Source: Halobacteriales archaeon QS_9_68_42 (lineage in GTDB: Archaea; Halobacteriota; Halobacteria; Halobacteriales; Haloarculaceae). Taken from it: a stretch of DNA of 15,361 bases. The stretch covers positions 1 to 15,361 of the forward strand of contig PXSE01000031.1 in the NCBI GenBank assembly GCA_003022905.1. The letters are read 5' to 3'. Positions 1 to 7,291 of this stretch are shown here, piece by piece; positions within the stretch are counted from its first letter, which is position 1; each line of letters opens with the position of its first letter. The notes beneath the pieces were generated by a model that was not told where the DNA came from, made no database searches, and worked only from the letters and a program-made list of their open reading frames with translations. The translations under genes and the position numbers were made by a program.

Positions 1-58
1 GGTCCGGCTCTGTGTCCGCCGGTCGGTCGCCGCTATCGAGGAGGTCCGGGAGCCGTGA
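1..58 (+). CDS. 3' end of an upstream operon gene (partial)
   Basis: An open frame enters from the left edge and stops at the TGA at 56-58. That TGA overlaps the GTG start of the next gene as GTGA, the translational-coupling arrangement common in haloarchaeal operons. Only 18 residues are visible, ending in AAIEEVREP, too few to assign a family. In related haloarchaea a DUF7269- or DUF4129-type membrane protein often precedes the DUF58 gene, so this may be its tail; that identity is inferred from gene order only. Confidence 0.45.
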   Translation, partial: VRLCVRRSVAAIEEVREP

Positions 59-1320
59 CCCGGACGAACCGCTGGGTCGGGCTGGCCGGCGCCGCCCTGT
101 TCGCGGTCGGCGCGGGCGTCCTGTTCCGGTCGCCGGGGCCAGTGCTCGCCGCGGCGGTCGCCGCCGGCGTGCTGGCCGTCCGGTCGACTGCCGTCCTGCC
201 GGAGCCGTCGCTCCGGGTCGAGCGCGACCTCGAGAACGCCGACCCCGACCCCGACGAGGCGGTCCACGTCGAGGTGCGCGTCGAGAACGAGGGGTCGGCG
301 CTGTTCGACCTCCGGCTCGTGGACGAGGTGCCGGACGGCCTGGCGGTCGTCGAGGGGCCGGCCAGACACGCGGCCGCGCTCGCGCCCGGCGACGCCGCGG
401 TCTTCTCGTACACGGTGCGAGCGACCCGGGGGAGCCACGAGTGGACGCGGCTGCGAGCGGTCTGCCGGGGCCCGCTGGGCGTCCACGAGCGGGAGACGAC
501 CGTCGCCGCCCCGAGCACACTGCGCTGTGTGCCGGCCTTCAAGGGGACCGCCGACCTGCCGTTGCGCGGGCTGACGACGCCGTACGCGGGCCGGGTGCCG
601 ACCGACGTCGGCGGCGCCGGCATCGAGTTCTACGCCGTCCGGGAGTACCGCCGCGGCGACCCGCAGGCCCGCGTCGACTGGAACCGGGCGGCCCGGACGG
701 GCGAACTGGCCACCCGCGAGATGCGCGAGGAGCGGGCGGCGACGGTCGCACTTCTCGTTGACGCGCGGGCGGCGGCCTACGTCGCCCCGGCACAGGAGGC
801 CGAAAGCGCCGTCGAGCGGAGCGTCGACGCCGCCGCCCACCTGGCGGACGTGCTCCTGGGCAAGGGCGACCGGGTCGGCGCGGCGGCCTTCTCCCCGCGG
901 GCGTTCTGGCTGGCGCCGGACACCGGCACCGCCCACCGGGCGCTGCTCCGGGACGCCCTGGTGACCGATCCGGCCTTCGCGCCGACGCCGCCGGACGACG
1001 ACCGGCGGTTCCTGACCCGGCTGTGGCGCCGGCGGTTCCGCCGTCGGCTCTCGCCGGACGCACAGGTGATGCTGTTCTCGCCCTGCGTCGACGACCCGCC
1101 CGTCAGGCTGGCCGAGCGGCTGAACGCCCTCGGACACCTGGTGACGATGCTGTCGCCGGACCCGACCGCCCCGGACGACCTCGGGGGCCGGGTCGTCGGC
1201 CTCGAGCGGGGGCTCCGGCTGGCCCGCCTGCGGGCAAACGGTGTCCGCGTTCTCGAGTGGGGGCCCGACGAGCCGTTCCGGGTCGCCGCCGACCGGGCCG
1301 CCGGGAGGTGGTCGGGGTGA
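55..1320 (+). CDS. DUF58 domain-containing protein
   Basis: This 421-residue protein starts at GTG 55, with a purine-rich GAGGAGG at 38-44 about ten bases upstream as a likely ribosome binding site. Two hydrophobic segments (about residues 8-22 and 29-47) anchor the N-terminus. A CARDB/BatB-like beta region follows (about 52-165). The DUF58 signature REYRRGDPQARVDWNRAAR lies at about 196-214, followed by a von Willebrand A-like strand (VALLVDARAA, about 231-240) without a full MIDAS motif, as is usual for DUF58. DUF58 proteins pair with MoxR-type AAA+ ATPases in putative membrane-linked assembly or chaperone systems; a moxR gene lies just downstream on the other strand. The gene overlaps both neighbours by four bases (GTGA), so it belongs to an operon. 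The family call is secure; the biochemical role is not known. Confidence 0.9.
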   Translation: MTRTNRWVGLAGAALFAVGAGVLFRSPGPVLAAAVAAGVLAVRSTAVLPEPSLRVERDLENADPDPDEAVHVEVRVENEGSALFDLRLVDEVPDGLAVVEGPARHAAALAPGDAAVFSYTVRATRGSHEWTRLRAVCRGPLGVHERETTVAAPSTLRCVPAFKGTADLPLRGLTTPYAGRVPTDVGGAGIEFYAVREYRRGDPQARVDWNRAARTGELATREMREERAATVALLVDARAAAYVAPAQEAESAVERSVDAAAHLADVLLGKGDRVGAAAFSPRAFWLAPDTGTAHRALLRDALVTDPAFAPTPPDDDRRFLTRLWRRRFRRRLSPDAQVMLFSPCVDDPPVRLAERLNALGHLVTMLSPDPTAPDDLGGRVVGLERGLRLARLRANGVRVLEWGPDEPFRVAADRAAGRWSG

Positions 1321-1901
1321 GCGCCGAACCCGCCGTCGAGCAACCCGACGAGGAGGCCGCGGAGTCGGCGTCGCCGTCCGCATCCGACGACGAGGGGTGG
1401 ACCGACGCCGAACCGACGACGGCGCCGCCGCGGCTTTCGGTCGTGGGGGCGGTCGGTCTCGGCGGGACCGCCGCCGCGTTTCTCGTTGCCGGATCGCTCC
1501 TTGCGGGCGCGGTCGGCCTGCTCGCCGTCGCGCTACTGGGGGCGTCGCTGTCGTCGGTCTCCCGGCGGCTCTGTTCGGTCGCCGGCGGCGTTTTCGTCCT
1601 CGCCGTGCTCGCGGCCGGCGCGACCGCCGCGCCGGCGGCGCCGGTCGTCGGCGGCGCCGTCCTCGCGGTCGCCGCCTGGGACGTCGCCGACCACGGCATC
1701 GGGCTGGCCAAGCAGGTCGGACGGGAGGCCCGGACCACCCGGAACGAGCTCGTCCACGCGGCGGCGAGCCTCGGGGTCACGAGCGCGGCCGGCGCCGTCG
1801 CCTTCGGCGTGTACCTCGGCGCCGCCGGCGGCCAGCCGGCCGCGGCGCTTGTCTTCTTACTTGTCGGCGGCGTGACGTTGCTTGCGGCGCTGCGGCGGTG
1901 A
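1317..1901 (+). CDS. Multi-pass membrane protein of the DUF58/MoxR locus (DUF7519-like)
   Basis: This 194-residue protein starts at GTG 1317, which overlaps the DUF58 stop codon (GTGA). Residues 1-42 are a very acidic, Ser/Glu/Asp-rich cytoplasmic tail. The rest is hydrophobic: two segments at about 43-82, one or two at about 88-122, an amphipathic stretch containing KQVGREARTTRNELVH, and two more helices up to the C-terminus at LLAALRR. Small membrane proteins of this type sit after DUF58 in haloarchaea and are catalogued, as far as I recall, as DUF7519; that name is a recollection. It probably forms part of the membrane complex of this operon. It is the last gene of the operon: the stop is followed within three bases by the palindromic repeat that separates it from convergent moxR. 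Confidence 0.75.
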   Translation: MSAEPAVEQPDEEAAESASPSASDDEGWTDAEPTTAPPRLSVVGAVGLGGTAAAFLVAGSLLAGAVGLLAVALLGASLSSVSRRLCSVAGGVFVLAVLAAGATAAPAAPVVGGAVLAVAAWDVADHGIGLAKQVGREARTTRNELVHAAASLGVTSAAGAVAFGVYLGAAGGQPAAALVFLLVGGVTLLAALRR

Positions 1902-1904
1902 GGC

Positions 1905-1991
1905 GTCATATTGATTATTGTGACTGTCTACCGGTTCGACCGTCCGCTGTTGGGCGGTCGAGACCGGAACGACTCAAATAATCAGTATCAG
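1905..1991 (+). repeat. ~88-bp palindromic repeat, copy E1
   Basis: This copy fills the whole gap between two convergent genes. Its outer arms are imperfect inverted repeats (GTCATATTGATTATT at the left, AATAATCAGTATCAG at the right). Inside is a stronger stem of ACCGGTTCGACCG against CGGTCGAGACCGG around a short loop near 1948. Two further copies occur at 2935-3022 and 9123-9211. The final bases CAG are the complement of the moxR stop context CTGA, so the repeat supplies that stop codon. It may act as a bidirectional terminator, a REP-like element or a MITE relic. I do not recognise a named family. Confidence 0.8.
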
Positions 1992-2896
1992 TTCTGGGCG
2001 GGCGCCGACTCCACCGTCGGCACGGGGACGGCGTCCATGACCTCCTCGACGACCGCCCGCTTCTCGATGCCGGAGACGGTCGCGTCGGCGGTCAGGACGA
2101 GCCGGTGGGCGAACGCCGGGACGACGACGCCGGCGACGTCGTCCGGGGTGACGAACGCACGGCCCTCGATGACGGCGGCCGCGCGGGCGGCCTCGAAGAG
2201 GCGCTGGACGCCGCGGGGCGAGACGCCCACCTCGACGCGGGTGTCCTCGCGGGTCGCTCGGCCCAGTTCGGCGACGTACGTCAGCAGGTCGGGGTCGACG
2301 CGGACCGCCTCCGGCGTCGCTTGGAGCGCCGAGACGGTCGGCCCGTCGACGACCGGTTCGACCGTCGGGCTCCGCTCGGCGCGGCCGGCCCGCCGCCGCA
2401 GCAGCTCCGTCTCGCCGTCCTCGACGGGGTTCTGGGTTGCAATGACAAAGAACGGCCGCGGCAGGTCATGGGACTCGCCGTCGACGGTCACCTGCCGCTC
2501 CTCCATGGCCTCCAGCAGCGCGGCCTGGGTCTTCGGCGGCGCGCGGTTTATCTCGTCGGCCAGCACCACGTTGGCGAAGATGGGGCCGGGCGAGAACTCG
2601 AAGCTCCGGTCGGCCTCGTCGAACACATTGGTGCCGGTCACGTCGCTCGGCAGCAGGTCCGGGGTGAACTGCACGCGGGAGAACTCCAAGCCGAGGGCGG
2701 TCGCCAGCGTCCGGGCTGTCAGCGTCTTGCCGGTGCCGGGGACGTCCTCGACGAGGACGTGCCCCCGGGCCAGCAGCGCCACCAGCAGTCGCTCGAAGAA
2801 CGTCTCGTCGCCCACCACCGCGTCGCCGACGGCGTCGACGACGTCGGCACAGACCGAACCGGCGTCCTCGATGCTCATCGAATCGTCGCCGTCCAT
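1988..2896 (-). CDS. MoxR-type AAA+ ATPase with an internal deletion
   Basis: This 302-residue protein has Walker A DVPGTGKT (residues 51-58), Walker B VVLADEINRAP (110-120) and sensor 1 in ATQNP (153-157). The C-terminal lid is recognisable (GVSPRGVQRLFEAARA). MoxR ATPases form hexamers that remodel partner proteins, commonly with DUF58/vWA proteins such as the convergent operon here. In the family, NPVE is followed by about 25-30 residues containing a PLPEAQxDRF motif with the arginine finger, then GYPD; here NPVE (156-159) runs straight into DGETELLRRRAG. The frame is intact, so this looks like an in-frame deletion at about position 2420, and ATP hydrolysis is doubtful. ATG 2894-2896 was taken as start; ATG 2876-2878 (MSIED) is an alternative. 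A T-rich TATA-like stretch (GTTTTTGCG on the minus strand, near 2918-2926) suits a leaderless transcript. Confidence 0.88.
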   Translation of the reverse strand: MDGDDSMSIEDAGSVCADVVDAVGDAVVGDETFFERLLVALLARGHVLVEDVPGTGKTLTARTLATALGLEFSRVQFTPDLLPSDVTGTNVFDEADRSFEFSPGPIFANVVLADEINRAPPKTQAALLEAMEERQVTVDGESHDLPRPFFVIATQNPVEDGETELLRRRAGRAERSPTVEPVVDGPTVSALQATPEAVRVDPDLLTYVAELGRATREDTRVEVGVSPRGVQRLFEAARAAAVIEGRAFVTPDDVAGVVVPAFAHRLVLTADATVSGIEKRAVVEEVMDAVPVPTVESAPAQN

Positions 2897-2934
2897 ACCG
2901 GCCGACGGGCGCGACGACGCAAAAACTTCCCGCC

Positions 2935-3022
2935 GTCATAGTGATTACTGTAACTGTTTACCGGTACGACCGCATGCCGTCGTGCAGTTGATCCGGTAAT
3001 GACTTACAGTAACCACTATCAG
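2935..3022 (+). repeat. ~88-bp palindromic repeat, copy E2
   Basis: This copy has the same orientation as E1. Over the first 38 bases it matches E1 at 33 positions without gaps and shares the core motif CTGTNTACCGGTNCGACCG. The outer arms form a clear inverted repeat: ATAGTGATTACTGTAA against TTACAGTAACCACTAT. It lies between the start of moxR and the end of the small lipoprotein gene. Its right end gives the TGA stop codon of that gene (CTGATAG on the minus strand). Any moxR promoter must lie partly in this element or in the 38 bases between it and the moxR start. Confidence 0.8.
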
Positions 3023-3402
3023 CCCTCGATTTCGAGGACGAGCCGGTAGCTGCGGCCCTCGCGGGTCGCCCCGACGGTCAGGTCCGCAGTCCGGTCGGCA
3101 AGCGCCACGCCCGCGTGAGCCTCGATGCGCTCGCCGACCTCCCGCAGTCCGTTGGAGGGGCCGGGAGTGCCGTCCCAGTCGACGCAGGTCTCGACGTGGA
3201 CGTCGGCGATTGCGGCCTCGACGACGGCGTTGCCGGCCGCCGAGAGGTCGCCGGGCGGGAGCGACAGCGGGTTCGCGGCGTCGTCGGCCGGCGACAGCCG
3301 GAGCCGGTAGGTCGCCCCCGGGCAGTCCCGGCCCGGGTCGCGGATGCAGCCGCCGAGGCCGACGGCAACGCAACACAGCAGGCGACGGCGGCCGCGGTTC
3401 AT
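3019..3402 (-). CDS. Small predicted lipoprotein, unknown function
   Basis: This 127-residue protein starts at ATG 3400-3402. Its N-terminus MNRGRRRLLCCVAVGLGGC combines an arginine cluster, a short hydrophobic core and a lipobox LGGC ending at Cys19, so it is probably exported (possibly by Tat) and lipid-anchored. The mature part has paired cysteines (CPG and ETCVDW) and a Val/Ala-rich alpha/beta pattern ending in SYRLVLEIEG. I do not recognise a family. It is divergent from the HtrA-like lipoprotein across a 153-bp gap, so both may serve the cell surface. Its stop codon lies inside repeat E2, which separates it from moxR. Confidence 0.7.
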   Translation of the reverse strand: MNRGRRRLLCCVAVGLGGCIRDPGRDCPGATYRLRLSPADDAANPLSLPPGDLSAAGNAVVEAAIADVHVETCVDWDGTPGPSNGLREVGERIEAHAGVALADRTADLTVGATREGRSYRLVLEIEG

Positions 3403-3525
3403 ACCCGGAGTCGGCCGCTCGGCTCGAAGTGTCTTGCGGTGCGGGACGGGGCGCGTCCGCGGCGTCGGCCGCCCGGGGTCGGCGCTCGCGCCGCCTGCCC
3501 GGAGCGCGGGGCGCCGAGTCGAAGG

Positions 3526-3533
3526 CGCTTTTC
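3526..3533 (+). promoter_or_regulatory. TATA-like box for the HtrA-like protease gene
   Basis: GCTTTTCA is a local T-rich interruption in GC-rich sequence, centred about 26 bases before ATG 3556. That distance places the transcription start at or next to the start codon, consistent with a leaderless haloarchaeal mRNA. It is judged from position and composition only. Confidence 0.4.
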
Positions 3534-3555
3534 ACCTCGCCCACGAAGCCGGGGT

Positions 3556-4632
3556 ATGGTTCAGCCGACGCGCCGCCGCCTGCTCGCGGCGACGGCAGGC
3601 CTCGCTGGCGGTCTTGCGGGCTGTTCGGCGGGCCGGCGGGAGTCGCCGAGCACGGTCGACACCGGGACCGAGAACGGGAGCGGCGACGACCCCGAGAGCC
3701 CGGGCGACGACCGCGGGTCGGCCTACACCGAGGTGTACGAGGCCGCAATCGACTCGGTCGCCTTCGTCGGGAGCCGGCAGGGCAGCGGCTCCGGCTTCGT
3801 GTACGACGGCTACGTCGTCACCAACCAGCACGTCGCCGGGGACGCCGACGAGATGGACGTCCGGTTCGAGAACGGCGACTGGCGGGAGGCGGGCGTGCTC
3901 GCGACGGACGCCTACGCCGACCTGGCGGTGCTGTCGACGGACGTCCCGGAGTACGCGACGCCGCTGCGGTTCGTCGAGTCCGTCCCGGCGGTCGGCACCG
4001 AGGTGGTCGCGCTGGGGAGTCCGTTCGGGCTGGAATCGTCCGTCTCGACGGGCGTCATCAGCGGCAAGAACCGCTCGCTACCGAGTCCGAGCGGCTTCTC
4101 GATACCGAACACGGTCCAGACGGACGCGGGGCTGGACCCGGGCAACAGCGGCGGGCCGCTGTTGACGCTCAACGGCGCCGTCACCGGCATCGCCGTCGCC
4201 GGCGCCGGCACCAGCGTCGGCTTCGCCGTCTCGCCGCTTCTCGCTCGCCGCGTTCTGCCGGAACTCGTCGAGACGGGCAACTACAACCACCCCTACCTCG
4301 GCATCGCACTGCGGCCGGTGACGCCCGCCGTCGCCGAGGCCAACGACCTCGCGGAGACCCGTGGCGTCATCGTCGTCGAGGTGCTCGACTCGGGGCCGTC
4401 CGGCCAGACCCTCCAGGGGTCGCCCCGCGAAACGGTCGTCGAGGGCCGGTCGGTCCCGGTCGGCGGCGACGTCATCGTCGAGCTGGCCGGCAACGACATC
4501 GCCTCTGACACCGACCTCGGGGCGACGCTGGCGCTGGAACTGGCGCCCGGCGACCGCGCGGCGGCGACGGTCATCAGGGACGGCGGGCGGCGGGAACTCG
4601 AGGTGCTGGTCGGCGCCCGCCCGGACCCGTAA
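3556..4632 (+). CDS. HtrA/DegP-like serine protease, Tat lipoprotein, with PDZ domain
   Basis: This 358-residue protein starts at ATG 3556. Its signal peptide has a twin-arginine run (TRRRLLAA, residues 5-12) and a lipobox LAGC ending at Cys23, so it should be exported folded by Tat and lipid-anchored. An acidic Ser/Gly linker (about 24-55) leads to a trypsin-like S1C domain with a complete triad: His92 in TNQHVAG, Asp122 in ADLAVL and Ser198 in GNSGG. A PDZ-like domain (about 245-355) begins at HPYLGIALRPVTP. Such proteases degrade or refold damaged envelope proteins. The longer upstream open frame was rejected because the signal peptide starts at 3556 and a TATA-like box lies 26 bases before it. 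The gene is monocistronic, divergent from the small lipoprotein gene and convergent with the RND exporter across a 172-bp gap in which I see nothing distinctive. Confidence 0.93.
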   Translation: MVQPTRRRLLAATAGLAGGLAGCSAGRRESPSTVDTGTENGSGDDPESPGDDRGSAYTEVYEAAIDSVAFVGSRQGSGSGFVYDGYVVTNQHVAGDADEMDVRFENGDWREAGVLATDAYADLAVLSTDVPEYATPLRFVESVPAVGTEVVALGSPFGLESSVSTGVISGKNRSLPSPSGFSIPNTVQTDAGLDPGNSGGPLLTLNGAVTGIAVAGAGTSVGFAVSPLLARRVLPELVETGNYNHPYLGIALRPVTPAVAEANDLAETRGVIVVEVLDSGPSGQTLQGSPRETVVEGRSVPVGGDVIVELAGNDIASDTDLGATLALELAPGDRAAATVIRDGGRRELEVLVGARPDP

Positions 4633-4804
4633 TCGGCGGCGACGGCCCGTCGGGGTCGGCCGCTCCGGGGTCCCGCCCGCTCGATTCGACGGTCTCGTCG
4701 GCATCTCCTTCAGGCAATGTCTCCAACCCCCGCCCATGGAGGACCCAGCCCTCGACAGACGCTCGGTATCGAACCGCTCGCGCCGAGGACGACGGCGCGG
4801 CCCC

Positions 4805-7291
4805 TCACGGCGAGGCCAGCGTCGGCACCCGCTCGCTCCGGGTCGCGGCCCGCTCCCAGAGCACGATAACGGAGGGCAGAAGCACCACCGAGCAGACGTA
4901 GGCGTAGAAGACGCCGAGGCCCAAGAGCAGGCCGAACTCCTGGATGAGCGGGATGATGGCGAAAAACAGCGCGCCGAGACCGAACACGGTGGTCAGCATG
5001 CTGCCGGTCAGCGCGCCGCCGGTGCCCTGGATGGTGGTCCGGAGGGCGTCGAACACGTCGGTTCCGGGGGTGTACTCGTCGACGAACCGGTGCATGAAGT
5101 GGACGGCGTAGTCGACGCCGAGGCCGATGGAGACGCCGAGTATCGGCGCGTTGATGGGCGACAGCGCGACGCCGAAAAAGCGCATCGACGCCGCCAGCAG
5201 CGCGACCGTCAGGAGCACCGGCAGCAGGTTGATGAAGCCGTAGACGGCCCGGCCCTCGAGGAACCGGTAGGAAAGCGCCAGGAAGATTGCCGTCAGCACG
5301 AACGCGACGACGAGGCTCCGGATGGCCGACTCGAGAATGACGTCGATGACGGCGGCGTTGACGACGAGCGTGCCGGTGGCGACGGCCTCGACGGGCATCC
5401 GGTCGGCGACACCCCGGGAGTCGGCCACCACCTCGTCGTCGGTGGCGTCGGGCTTCAGCGTGTAGTCGATGCGCGCGCTGCCGCGGTCGGCGGCGACGTA
5501 GTTGCGGGCCTGCGAGCGCGCCGGCGAATCGAGAAGCGCGTCGTAGACCTCGTCGACGTTCCGGTCGGGGACGCCGTTGCCGGTCCGGTCGTTGCGCGCC
5601 ACCAGGGCGGCGAACTCGGGGTCCCGCTCGGCGCGGGACTGAATGACCGTCACGATGCTCCGGGACTCGGCGGTGCCGTCCGCCGACCGTGCGAAGGAGT
5701 CCGGTGGCTGGCGACTCGCCCGGTGGATGGTCTCGAGGGAGTCGTCGTCGCGGACGGGTTCGTCGACATATATCGTGACGGTGCTGAACCGCCGACCGTC
5801 GAACTTCTCCCCCTCCAGCAGGCGGATGATCGTCGTAAAGGTGTACTCTGTGGGGGCGAACGGCTCCGGTAGCGCCTGGTAGGCCTCGACGCGGTCCTCG
5901 TCGGGGAAGAATATCTCCTGGGAGAACTCGGCATCGACGCCGGTGCCGTAGACGGCGGCGGCGCCGCCGCCGACGAGCGCCACGACCACGACGACGGCGG
6001 GCGCGACCCGCGCGAGCGAGACGCTGCCCTCAAGCGTCCGGCCCAGCAGCGACCCCTCCCGGCCCAGCGGGGTCGACCCGAACGACGGGAAGTAGGGAAT
6101 CCGGGCGCGGGCGCGGTCGGCGAGCACCTTCGTCGCCGGGAGGAACAGCCCGAAGACCAGCAGAGTGATAACGATACCGACCGCCGAGACGATGCCGAAG
6201 TCCTGTAGCGACCCGAGCGGACTCGTGAGGTTCGCGGCGAAGCTGATGGCCGTCGTGATGGTGACGATGGCGAAGGCCACGAGCAACTGGTCCGTGGTCT
6301 TCCGCATCGCGGGCGCAACGTCATCGCCGTCCAGCGTCGCCTCTCGATAACGATTGATGATGTGGATGCCGAAGTCGATGCCGACCGCGAGCAGAAGCGG
6401 GAACAGCGGTACCATCGTGTTCGAGAACGGGATGCCGGCCCATCCCATGGCGCCGAAGGTCCACACGAGGACGACCGCGAGCGACCCGAGGCCGAGCGCC
6501 ATGTCGACCGGGTCCCGGTAGGCGAACAGCAGGAAGCCGAACAGGAACAGCACGGTCGCGGGGAAGACGATGATGGCAGTGTCGAACAGCAGCGCGTTGA
6601 ACTCGCTCTGGATGACGCCCTGCCCGAAGAGGATGGCGTTCTCGCCGGCCTCATTGCCCTCGACGGCGTCGATGACCTCGACGGTCCGCTCCTGGAGGGT
6701 CGCCACCTCGGCGGTCGAAGCGGACGACGGCAGGTCGTAGGTAATGCCGACGATGCCGCCGGTCGCGCGCTGCTGTGTGGGGTTGTAGTCCGTCGACAGC
6801 CGGGCCTCGAGGACGCCGCGCTCGTCGGCGGCGTCGATGGCGGCCCATAGCTCGCCGTCGGTTGCCGCCTCGACGGCTCGGCGCTGTTCTTTCGGCGTCT
6901 CGGCGGCCGGGTCAAGTTGCCGGGCGACCACATTGGCGTGGCTGCTCGTCGAGGCGACCCGCAACCGGCTGTTGGTCTCGAGGCGGTGCTGGGTCTCCAG
7001 CAACCGGACCAGTGCCGGCCGCGAGAGAACGTTCCCGTCGCGGAATATTAGCGTGCCGGCGGTCGGGGCGTCGCCGATGGTGCCGCCGAACTCCTCGTTG
7101 ATGTCCTCCTGGGCCTGCTGGGCCTCGACGTCCTCGGTGAACTGGTCGGACTCGGCCTCGGTCGTTATCATCCCGATGCCCGGCGCCAGCGCGGCCGTCA
7201 CGACGAGGAATGCGACGACCACGAGTAGCGGCCGGTCGACGACGAACCGGTCGACCCGCTCGACGATGGGCTGGTCGGCATCGTCGGTCAT
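4805..7291 (-). CDS. MMPL/RND-family exporter (HAE3-like)
   Basis: This 828-residue protein has the duplicated RND layout. A first helix (about residues 20-42) is followed by an extracytoplasmic domain and a block of five or six helices holding GIDFGIHIINRYRE. A second anchor helix, a second external domain and a final helix block with GLGVDYAVHFMHRF complete it. These paired G-x-D-[FY] motifs are typical of COG1033/MMPL exporters, which move hydrophobic or lipid-like substrates using the ion gradient. Its ATG overlaps the stop codon of the COG1361 gene upstream (ATGA, 7288-7291), so the two are cotranscribed and probably co-translated. COG1361 proteins next to COG1033 transporters are a recurrent archaeal pair, suggesting the exported protein is an accessory subunit. 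Substrate unknown. Confidence 0.92.
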   Translation of the reverse strand: MTDDADQPIVERVDRFVVDRPLLVVVAFLVVTAALAPGIGMITTEAESDQFTEDVEAQQAQEDINEEFGGTIGDAPTAGTLIFRDGNVLSRPALVRLLETQHRLETNSRLRVASTSSHANVVARQLDPAAETPKEQRRAVEAATDGELWAAIDAADERGVLEARLSTDYNPTQQRATGGIVGITYDLPSSASTAEVATLQERTVEVIDAVEGNEAGENAILFGQGVIQSEFNALLFDTAIIVFPATVLFLFGFLLFAYRDPVDMALGLGSLAVVLVWTFGAMGWAGIPFSNTMVPLFPLLLAVGIDFGIHIINRYREATLDGDDVAPAMRKTTDQLLVAFAIVTITTAISFAANLTSPLGSLQDFGIVSAVGIVITLLVFGLFLPATKVLADRARARIPYFPSFGSTPLGREGSLLGRTLEGSVSLARVAPAVVVVVALVGGGAAAVYGTGVDAEFSQEIFFPDEDRVEAYQALPEPFAPTEYTFTTIIRLLEGEKFDGRRFSTVTIYVDEPVRDDDSLETIHRASRQPPDSFARSADGTAESRSIVTVIQSRAERDPEFAALVARNDRTGNGVPDRNVDEVYDALLDSPARSQARNYVAADRGSARIDYTLKPDATDDEVVADSRGVADRMPVEAVATGTLVVNAAVIDVILESAIRSLVVAFVLTAIFLALSYRFLEGRAVYGFINLLPVLLTVALLAASMRFFGVALSPINAPILGVSIGLGVDYAVHFMHRFVDEYTPGTDVFDALRTTIQGTGGALTGSMLTTVFGLGALFFAIIPLIQEFGLLLGLGVFYAYVCSVVLLPSVIVLWERAATRSERVPTLASP

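Noticed and set aside
2417..2425. Frameshift explanation for the abnormal MoxR
   Set aside because: The reading frame and family similarity continue on both sides of the junction in one frame, so an in-frame deletion fits better than a frameshift.
1911..2999. Long open frame on the plus strand opposite moxR
   Set aside because: It is a Ser/Thr/Arg-rich antisense shadow of moxR starting inside repeat E1. The minus-strand frame has clear AAA+ motifs.
4633..4804. Possible small gene between the protease and exporter genes
   Set aside because: No frame shows a recognisable motif or start signal, and the interval lies between two convergent stops.
4361..5872. Long plus-strand open frame of about 500 codons
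   Set aside because: It crosses the end of the protease gene and lies antisense to the RND exporter; no domain is recognisable, whereas both real genes are well supported.
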